This document shows, one piece after another, positions 1 to 5,555 of a stretch of DNA of 5,555 nucleotides; the stretch's first letter is position 1, and the number at the start of each line of letters is the position of its first letter. Under the pieces are notes generated by a model. That model was given only the letters and a program-made list of their open reading frames with translations. It had not been told where the DNA came from and did no database searches. Origin of the DNA: an uncultured Bacteroides sp. GTDB taxonomy: Bacteria; Bacteroidota; Bacteroidia; Bacteroidales; Bacteroidaceae. The stretch covers positions 1 through 5,555 of the forward strand of contig CAUHML010000198.1 of assembly GCA_959606905.1 (NCBI GenBank), in the 5' to 3' direction. The translations under genes and the position numbers were made by a program.

Positions 1-3000
1 CTGTCATTGGTGCATCTGTAGTAGTGAAAGGTACGACTAATGGTACTATTACCGGTATTGATGGCGACTTTTCATTATCTGGAGTGAAGAAAGGGGATAT
101 TATCCAAATTTCATTCGTGGGATATCAGACTGTTGAAGTTCCCTGGAATGGTCAACCTTTGAATGTAACATTACAAGATGACACACAAACGCTACAGGAA
201 GTGGTAGTAACCGCTCTCGGCATCAAACGCGAAAAGAAAGCATTAGGTTATGCCATGCAGGAGGTAAAAGGTGATGCATTGGTAGCAGCTCGCGAAACAA
301 ACTTAGCCAATGCTCTTTCCGGTAAAGTATCCGGTGTTCAAATCATCCGTTCAAGTAATGGTCCTGCCGGTTCTTCTAAGATTCAGCTTCGTGGTAGTAA
401 TTCTGTAACGGGTTTGAACCAGCCGTTAATTGTTGTAGACGGAGTACCCTTGGATAATTTTACTGGAGCCGACAACAATGATATGTGGAATCCATCTACT
501 GATATGGGTAACGGTTTATCGGATATCAACTCCGAAGATATTGAATCAATGTCTGTTTTGAAAGGTGCATCTGCTGCTGCGCTTTATGGTTCGCGTGCAG
601 GTAATGGTGTTATCCTGATTACAACAAAGAAGGGTACTAAGAGCGAGGGGCTTGGTGTTACATTTTCCGGATCCGTTTCGGTGGAAAATGTATTTATGAA
701 ACCCGAACGACAAACTATTTTCGGTCAAGGTTCTAATGGCATTTTCAATGCAACCTCTAGTTCTAACTGGGGACCAGCTATTACAGGTCAAAGCTATACA
801 GACTGGAACGGACGTACTCAAAATATGCAATATTTTGACAATGTAGCTAATTTCTTTAAGACAGGTGTGAATTTAACTGAAAATATCGCTTTTTCGCAAC
901 AGTTTGATAGGACATCCGTTTATTTATCAGCTACCCGTATGGACGATTTCAGCAAGATTCCAGGGGCAGAGTATAGCCGTACTAACTTAATGTCACGTAT
1001 CACTTCGTCATTTGGTAAAGATAATCGTTGGAGTGTGGATGCCAAAGTACAATATATTTTGTCTGATGCTACCAATCGTCCTATATCCGGTGCGCGCTCG
1101 GACAACTATTTCTATTCCATGTACATGATGCCTATTTCTTTGGATATAAGAGAGTTTAAACAGGCCAAAAATCCAGAAGATGGAAAAATGTATTGGTGGG
1201 AGAAAGGCAGTGGTCAGAATCCATATTGGGCAAAAGATTACAATACCAATCAAGACAAACGTAATCGCTTTTTGCTGAATGGTTCGTTGAAATATCAGAT
1301 TACAGATTGGTTGAACGCAGAAATTAAAGCAGGTAGTGATATGTATTTCACAGAAACAGAAACCAAACTGTATGCTGGCAGTCCTTCATCAGAAAACGGT
1401 CGTTATTCTTTTGGTGAACAAAAATTCTATGAAAATAATTTCAGTTTTTTGGTTACCGCACAAAAAGACCGTGTATTAGGCGATTTCGGAGGTGTGTTTA
1501 CATTCGGTGGGAATTTAATGGAACGTAAATCAACAGGTGTTAGCAATTCTGTTAGTGCTTTAACAGTGCCTGATTTATTCTGGTTGACAAATTCAACCGA
1601 CTCAAACAGAAGTATCAGTCAGACTTATACTCATCGTAAGACCAATTCATTGTATGGTACACTGGGAGTTAACTATGACGGTTGGGCATTTTTGGATTTG
1701 ACAGGACGTAATGATTGGTCCTCTACTTTGAGTAAGAGTAACCGTTCGTTCTTTTATCCTTCTATCAGTGCTTCATGGGTAATCAGTGATATGATTAATA
1801 ACCGGGGAAAGGGAATGCCCGAGTGGTTTACATATGCCAAGGCTCGTGTATCTTTTGCACAGGTAGGTAATGACCTCGATCCTTATCAATTATATAACGT
1901 ATATGGTATTGGATCTATCTATGAAACAGGAGGTACGAGTGCGTCTGTGTCTGGTAGTACCTTATTTAATGAAGATGTACGTAGCGAATTGATTTCATCT
2001 TGGGAAGCCGGTGCCGAAGTCCGTTTCTTCAATAATCGTCTAGGGTTAGATGTGGCTTGGTATAAATCAAACGCTAAACGTCAGTTGCTAAATTTGCCTA
2101 TGAACTCATTGTCTGGATTTAGTTCAATGAAAATTAATGCTGGTAATATTCAGAATTCAGGTGTAGAAATCATGTTGAATGCTACTCCGGTACAAACTAA
2201 AGAATTTACTTGGGACACTCAAGTGAATTTCTCTACCAACAAAAACAAGATTATAGAACTAGCTGATGGTATTAACGAATATACTTTAGGTACCTATGAT
2301 AATTTAAAGATTTTGGCTGTTGCTGGAGGTAATTATGGTGAAATTTGGGGTACTACTTATCTGCGGGTGACTGATGAGAATAGTCCTTATTATGGAAAAA
2401 TGTTGTTGAATGATGCCGGTTTGCCACAAGGTGACTCAAAAATACAAAAGATTGGTGATCAACAAGCTACTTGTTTGGTAGGATGGACCAATACATTCTC
2501 TTACAAGAATTTTACATTGAGTTTCTTGGTAGACGCACGTATCGGTGGTGAAATTTTTTCTGGTTCAAACCGAATGTTGCAAGCCAATGGTGTGGCAGCA
2601 TGTACTGTGGTAAACGGTAAACGCGATAAATTTGTAGTAGATGGGGTTATTGCAGACGGAAACGGGGGCTATTCACCTAGCACCATCGAAGTAGAACCAC
2701 AATCTTATTGGACGGCCGTAACTGGATCAACTGGTAATATGGGTATTGGTGAAGCTAATTTGTATGATGCAACGAATGTTCGTTTACGTAATGTTTCCTT
2801 AAACTATACTTTCCCCCGGAAGATGCTTGCAAAAGGTCCGTTCCAGCAAGTTAAGTTAGGTATGTCTTGCAACAATGTTTGGATGATTCATAGTAATCTG
2901 CATGGCATAGACCCCGAATCCGTGTTTGCTACCAGTACCAATGCAACCGGATTTGAGAATGCGTCATCACCAACATCACGTACCTTCTTGTTTAATGTAA

Positions 3001-3014
3001 CACTTGGTTTCTAA
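1..3014 (+). CDS. SusC/RagA-family TonB-linked outer-membrane transporter (5' partial)
   Basis: This is the TonB-dependent barrel of a SusCD nutrient importer, which in this family takes up oligosaccharides (sometimes peptides) across the outer membrane. The frame is open from base 3 (1003 residues to the TAA at 3012-3014). The first residues, VIGASVVVKGT, match the usual 'GEPVIGA(S/T)V' start of the carboxypeptidase-regulatory-like domain, and bases 1-2 (ct) could finish the expected Pro codon. The gene therefore begins upstream and the signal peptide is missing; the GTG at 24 is internal. In order: regulatory-like domain (about 3-180), TonB box EVVVTA (198-215) followed by LGIKREKKALGY, plug domain (about 250-640) ending in the family signature GSRAGNGVILITTKKG (588-635), then the beta-barrel to the C-terminal strand RTFLFNVTLGF (2979-3011), whose final Phe is the typical barrel-assembly signal. 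The barrel is uninterrupted. Family assignment is very secure. The ligand is unknown, and whether an N-terminal STN (anti-sigma signalling) domain exists cannot be seen. Confidence 0.96.
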   Translation, partial: VIGASVVVKGTTNGTITGIDGDFSLSGVKKGDIIQISFVGYQTVEVPWNGQPLNVTLQDDTQTLQEVVVTALGIKREKKALGYAMQEVKGDALVAARETNLANALSGKVSGVQIIRSSNGPAGSSKIQLRGSNSVTGLNQPLIVVDGVPLDNFTGADNNDMWNPSTDMGNGLSDINSEDIESMSVLKGASAAALYGSRAGNGVILITTKKGTKSEGLGVTFSGSVSVENVFMKPERQTIFGQGSNGIFNATSSSNWGPAITGQSYTDWNGRTQNMQYFDNVANFFKTGVNLTENIAFSQQFDRTSVYLSATRMDDFSKIPGAEYSRTNLMSRITSSFGKDNRWSVDAKVQYILSDATNRPISGARSDNYFYSMYMMPISLDIREFKQAKNPEDGKMYWWEKGSGQNPYWAKDYNTNQDKRNRFLLNGSLKYQITDWLNAEIKAGSDMYFTETETKLYAGSPSSENGRYSFGEQKFYENNFSFLVTAQKDRVLGDFGGVFTFGGNLMERKSTGVSNSVSALTVPDLFWLTNSTDSNRSISQTYTHRKTNSLYGTLGVNYDGWAFLDLTGRNDWSSTLSKSNRSFFYPSISASWVISDMINNRGKGMPEWFTYAKARVSFAQVGNDLDPYQLYNVYGIGSIYETGGTSASVSGSTLFNEDVRSELISSWEAGAEVRFFNNRLGLDVAWYKSNAKRQLLNLPMNSLSGFSSMKINAGNIQNSGVEIMLNATPVQTKEFTWDTQVNFSTNKNKIIELADGINEYTLGTYDNLKILAVAGGNYGEIWGTTYLRVTDENSPYYGKMLLNDAGLPQGDSKIQKIGDQQATCLVGWTNTFSYKNFTLSFLVDARIGGEIFSGSNRMLQANGVAACTVVNGKRDKFVVDGVIADGNGGYSPSTIEVEPQSYWTAVTGSTGNMGIGEANLYDATNVRLRNVSLNYTFPRKMLAKGPFQQVKLGMSCNNVWMIHSNLHGIDPESVFATSTNATGFENASSPTSRTFLFNVTLGF

Positions 3015-3033
3015 TTTTTAATACTCGACAACA

Positions 3034-4989
3034 ATGAAAAAAGTAAATAAATTATTATTCAGTCTGGTAATGGGTGCTGCTTTGATGGGAGGTGCCACAT
3101 CATGTGATGACTTTGAGGAAATCAATTTTAGTCCCTCTGCAGCAGGCGAATCATATATTCATCCGGACTATGCACTGAATAAATCTTTTTATGAGGCGCA
3201 AATGGACCCGGATATTGCAGAACGTGTATTTGTGTATAACTGGGCTTCCATTACACGAATTATTGGTGATAACACTATGGGAGTAACCGCCCGTTATAGC
3301 AATGAGTATAACGACAGATTGTATAGTTATACCTCCAATTGGGTAAAATATGCCACCAATGCCATCAATATGGCAGATGTAAATCCGGGAACTTCCGAAC
3401 ATGAACAGGCTTTCTTTCCTAATGTAAAACAATTTGCTCGTATTTGGCGTGTTATGCTGATTGCAGATTTTGCTGATTCTTTTGGTCCATATGCTTTGGA
3501 CGCTGCTCAAGGTGTCAATCCGACATTCAACAGCGTAGAAGATGTTTATGTATTCATGTTGACCGAATTAAAAGAAGCAGCCGCTGGAATTAACACGTCT
3601 GTAGAACCTACAGAAACAGAAGCTAAAGGAGATCCTGCTTTTGGATACAATGCTGCAAAATGGGTCAAATTGGCTCACAGCCTCCGCTTACGTTATGCCA
3701 TGCGCCTGTCCGAAGTATCTACTTCAAAAATCGATGTCAAGGCTGAATTTGCGGATGCTGCATCCAAAAGTTTGTTGACTTCTGCAGATGATTTCTTTTC
3801 GTTTCCAGAGGCAGGCGGATGGTCTTGTTATGAAGGTGTAATGAATCGTCCTTGGAATGACCAATGTATTTCTTCTACTATGTGTAATCTGTTAACTGGT
3901 TTAGGAGATATTCCTGTAACCAGTTATCGTCCGGACTTGGCGCCTTACATCAAGCCTATGAATTATATTGGTGAACAATACGTAAATCATTATCCGGTAA
4001 CTACTGATAATCCAACCAAACAATTGTGGATGGATGGTATTCCTGAACATCTTGATCCGCGTGCTTTGAAAGTATGGTGTTTAACGAATGATGAAAAAGC
4101 TGAAAATTTTCCAGATCAAGGTTCGCAAGGCGTTAAGAATCATGCAGAACATGCCATGCTGGATCCGACTGATCCTGAAAAAAAACTAGTAAAGATTGAC
4201 GCTCAGTTCACATGGAATGGTTATCCGGCAGGTACTCGTTCCGCATGGAGTACTGAGACATTCAAATTCAATGATGTTTTAGGCAGTATGTATGATACTA
4301 CTCCAATGCTGGGTAAACAATATCGTGATAACACCGCCAGACGTATCTGGATGTCACCATGGGAAACCTATTTTTTGTTGGCCGAAGGTGCTTTAAGAGG
4401 ATGGACCAACTCCATCAGCGCTAAAGAAGCGTATGAAAACGGTGTACGTGCCAATTTCGAATACCTTGGCCTAAGTCAATATGTAAATCAATATCTGGCA
4501 TCTACCAGCTATAACCGTGTAGGTACTTCAGTAAATTTTGATCATACCGTAGAACCGGTTTCTTTTGAAGCTGATTATGTGAATGGTTATACCAAGCAAG
4601 CTGGAAAAATGACTTATAATTATCCAGACGCCAGTAAGATTTTATACAAAGGTGGTGCTTTGAATGACCAACTAACCAAGATCATTACACAAAAGTATAT
4701 TGCTAATGTGCCTTATGGAGTAGTTGAAATGTGGAATGACCGTCGTCGTTTAGGATTGCCTTTCTTTGAAATTCCAGCTAATGAAGGTACACTGACCGGT
4801 TCTGACATGGAGAAATATATTCAGGCTTCAGAATGGAAAAATGGTCAGAAATGGTATCATTATACACAACGTATGCGGTATCCGACAGCATTAGAAAACG
4901 CAGATAAAGAACAATACCAAAATGCATTGCAATTATTAGGTGCAGAAGACAATACAATGATGACGCCACTTTGGTGGGCTATCAAATAA
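3034..4989 (+). CDS. SusD/RagB-family nutrient-binding outer-membrane lipoprotein
   Basis: This is the surface lipoprotein partner that captures the ligand and lids the SusC-type barrel encoded 19 bases upstream. The ATG at 3034 gives a clear lipoprotein signal: MKKVNK, a hydrophobic stretch (residues 7-20), then lipobox ATSC with acylated Cys24. The following DDFEE is acidic, as in the Bacteroidetes lipoprotein export signals that send proteins to the cell surface. Helical SusD-type segments include QFARIWRVMLIADFADSFGPY (133-153), AAKWVKLAHSLRLRYAMRLS (207-226), NRPWNDQCISSTM (271-283), ETYFLLAEGALRGW (444-457), ITQKYIANVPYGVVEMWNDRRRLGLP (551-576) and the C-terminal RMRYPTALENADKEQYQNAL (613-632). 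At 651 residues it is longer than the classical starch SusD (about 550), and it resembles the 'SusD-like' branch I associate with Pfam PF12741; that sub-family call is from memory. The gap has no purine-rich ribosome site, which is normal for Bacteroidetes. It is co-transcribed with the upstream gene by inference. The ligand is not predictable. Confidence 0.96.
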   Translation: MKKVNKLLFSLVMGAALMGGATSCDDFEEINFSPSAAGESYIHPDYALNKSFYEAQMDPDIAERVFVYNWASITRIIGDNTMGVTARYSNEYNDRLYSYTSNWVKYATNAINMADVNPGTSEHEQAFFPNVKQFARIWRVMLIADFADSFGPYALDAAQGVNPTFNSVEDVYVFMLTELKEAAAGINTSVEPTETEAKGDPAFGYNAAKWVKLAHSLRLRYAMRLSEVSTSKIDVKAEFADAASKSLLTSADDFFSFPEAGGWSCYEGVMNRPWNDQCISSTMCNLLTGLGDIPVTSYRPDLAPYIKPMNYIGEQYVNHYPVTTDNPTKQLWMDGIPEHLDPRALKVWCLTNDEKAENFPDQGSQGVKNHAEHAMLDPTDPEKKLVKIDAQFTWNGYPAGTRSAWSTETFKFNDVLGSMYDTTPMLGKQYRDNTARRIWMSPWETYFLLAEGALRGWTNSISAKEAYENGVRANFEYLGLSQYVNQYLASTSYNRVGTSVNFDHTVEPVSFEADYVNGYTKQAGKMTYNYPDASKILYKGGALNDQLTKIITQKYIANVPYGVVEMWNDRRRLGLPFFEIPANEGTLTGSDMEKYIQASEWKNGQKWYHYTQRMRYPTALENADKEQYQNALQLLGAEDNTMMTPLWWAIK

Positions 4990-4995
4990 GTTGAT

Positions 4996-5014
4996 TCTGA
5001 AAAGATATTTCAGA
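4996..5014 (+). other. Small perfect stem-loop just after the susD-like stop codon
   Basis: TCTGAAA (4996-5002) pairs perfectly with TTTCAGA (5008-5014) around a 5-base AGATA loop, 7 bases after the stop codon. It is followed by TAAAAATAG, not a T run, so it does not look like an intrinsic terminator by itself. It could stabilise the 3' end of the transcript, or it could be chance in AT-rich DNA. A weaker second hairpin follows at 5022-5038 (AAACT-GAA-AGTTT core, then TT). Confidence 0.35.
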
Positions 5015-5057
5015 TAAAAATAGAAACTGAAAGTTTTTATAGATTGAAATTTTCTTA

Positions 5058-5114
5058 AAATAAATCCTCTTATTCTTTCCTATTATTAGTGGTAAGAATG
5101 AAGGGGATTTATTT
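5058..5114 (+). terminator. Long hairpin terminator of the susCD-like operon, probably bidirectional
   Basis: The left arm (5058-5080, beginning AAATAAATCC and ending TTCTTTCC) pairs with the right arm (5091-5114, GGTAAGAATG to GGATTTATTT) around a 10-base loop TATTATTAGT. The stem is about 22 pairs with one G-T pair, one bulged base and one mismatch. The T-rich end ATTTATTTCCTTT follows on the plus strand, and on the minus strand the stem runs into ATTTTAAGAAAATTT, so it could stop transcription from both sides. It sits 68 bases after the susD-like stop codon and before a converging minus-strand remnant, which is where a shared terminator is expected. The structure was read by eye; no folding energy was computed. 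Confidence 0.75.
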
Positions 5115-5157
5115 CCTTTAAAACTAATTCCTTTTATCTGAATTCCAAATCGAAAAG

Positions 5158-5191
5158 CAAATTTAATTGATGATGGATAACATTGGGCAAA
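5158..5191 (-). promoter_or_regulatory. Weak Bacteroides-type promoter match on the minus strand
   Basis: Read on the minus strand, TTTG (5191-5188) is followed after 22 bases by TAAATTTG (5165-5158). This matches the Bacteroides sigma-ABfr pattern of a -33 TTTG and a -7 TAnnTTTG, although the usual spacing is about 19-21 bases. Transcription would start near 5150 and run into the terminator hairpin and then antisense to the 3' end of the susD-like gene. The DNA here is very AT-rich, so a chance match is quite likely. Confidence 0.2.
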
Positions 5192-5210
5192 AAAATTATC
5201 TTATCTTTTT

Positions 5211-5508
5211 CTATTTGATTGAGAATTGATACAGTAGCTTCAGTATTTCTTTTGAATTTTTAAAATTGACATTGTTTATATCTACAAACTCTTTCACATT
5301 CTCTTGTTTGTTTTTAGGATAAAGATTAACTAATGTCTTTGCATTGCGAAAACTCTTCAACTTTCTTTTTACATAAGTATAGTAAATATTCTCCGTTACC
5401 ATATTTATAGACCGAAAGGTCTAAATTCTGTTCACCATTAACACGTTGGAAGCGTGCATTGACATCAATTGCTTGAACACTGCCATGAGTAACTGTTCCC
5501 ATACGATC
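5211..5508 (-). pseudogene. Frameshifted 3' remnant of a small hypothetical protein gene, converging on the operon
   Basis: Two minus-strand frames hold complementary pieces of what looks like one protein C-terminus. From 5508 to 5335 one frame reads DRMGTVTHGSVQAID, then NGEQNLDLSVYKYGNGEYLL, then KKKVEEFSQCKD, before hitting TAA at 5328-5326. Removing one base (the complement of T5334) joins it to another frame (5333-5211) reading LVNLYPKNKQENVKEFVD, then FKNSKEILKLLYQ, ending at TAG 5213-5211. The join KVEEFSQCKD/LVNLYPKNKQ gives a continuous strand-rich then helix-rich protein end of about 97 residues. In-frame upstream there is a TGA at 5511-5509, two codons before ATG 5502, so a second lesion or a true start lies there. 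Another frame (5554-5468, EYPEKGVEGLLRSYGNSYSW) may carry the earlier part. I do not recognise a named family; the tail vaguely recalls small secreted Bacteroides hypotheticals. Alternatives are a real 58-residue protein from ATG 5502 to 5326, or a sequencing error. No function is proposed. Confidence 0.5.
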
Positions 5509-5555
5509 TCAACAGGCCTTCCACTCCTTTCTCCGGATATTCCATTATTTGCTGG

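Noticed and set aside
546..1253. Minus-strand open frames at 546-830, 920-1105 and 1008-1253
   Set aside because: They lie wholly antisense to the conserved plug and barrel of the SusC-type gene and have no recognisable domain. They are shadows of the real frame.
24..3014. GTG at 24 as the start of the SusC-type gene
   Set aside because: The frame stays open to the window edge, and the residues before it (VIGASVV) belong to the conserved N-terminal domain. A start here would also remove the signal peptide that an outer-membrane protein needs.
3151..3510. 119-residue minus-strand open frame
   Set aside because: It is antisense to the well-conserved N-terminal half of the SusD-like gene, with low-complexity, Ile/Ser-rich content and no family features.
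4778..4969. 63-residue minus-strand open frame
   Set aside because: It lies entirely antisense to the conserved C-terminal motifs of the SusD-like gene (RMRYPTALENADKEQYQ).
5211..5402. 63-residue minus-strand frame starting at ATG 5402 as an intact gene
   Set aside because: Its first third is unnatural, while the alternative frame over the same bases reads as a better protein. Only its latter part (from about 5333) looks genuine, so it is treated as part of a frameshifted remnant.
1..5555. CRISPR array, tRNA, rRNA, insertion sequence ends or invertible-region repeats
   Set aside because: No regularly spaced repeats, no cloverleaf or rRNA motifs, no transposase and no long inverted repeats flanking a segment were seen. 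SusC-type shufflons exist in Bacteroides, but the 5' end needed to judge that is outside the window.

Overview
The window looks like a Bacteroidales genome, most likely Bacteroides or a close relative. The evidence is a classic SusC/SusD outer-membrane pair, AT-rich non-coding DNA, no clear Shine-Dalgarno before the second gene, and a Bacteroidetes-type lipoprotein signal followed by acidic residues. Species cannot be set from the sequence alone.

Layout. Bases 1-3014 (+) hold a SusC/RagA-family TonB-linked transporter whose first few dozen residues lie outside the window. After a 19-base gap, 3034-4989 (+) encode the partner SusD/RagB-type surface lipoprotein, which is complete at 651 residues. 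Bases 4990-5114 are non-coding and contain two small stem-loops followed by a long near-perfect hairpin (5058-5114), read here as the transcription terminator, probably working in both directions. Bases 5115-5210 are AT-rich with no gene; a weak minus-strand promoter match is the only thing seen. From about 5508 down to 5211 on the minus strand there is a converging, apparently decayed coding remnant whose reading frame can be restored by removing one base near 5334. Bases 5509-5555 are probably more of the same remnant, but the frame there is unclear.

Function. The two intact products would form a SusCD 'pedal-bin' complex: the lipoprotein binds a ligand (usually a glycan oligomer) at the cell surface and closes over the TonB-driven barrel that imports it. 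The ligand cannot be predicted from this pair. No glycan-degrading enzyme, surface glycan-binding protein or regulator lies downstream, and the hairpin suggests the transcript ends with the susD-like gene, so any enzymes or regulator of this locus would have to be upstream or elsewhere.

I see no strong evidence for a new kind of system in this window. The most useful non-routine observations are the frameshifted converging remnant and the structured 3' end of the operon.
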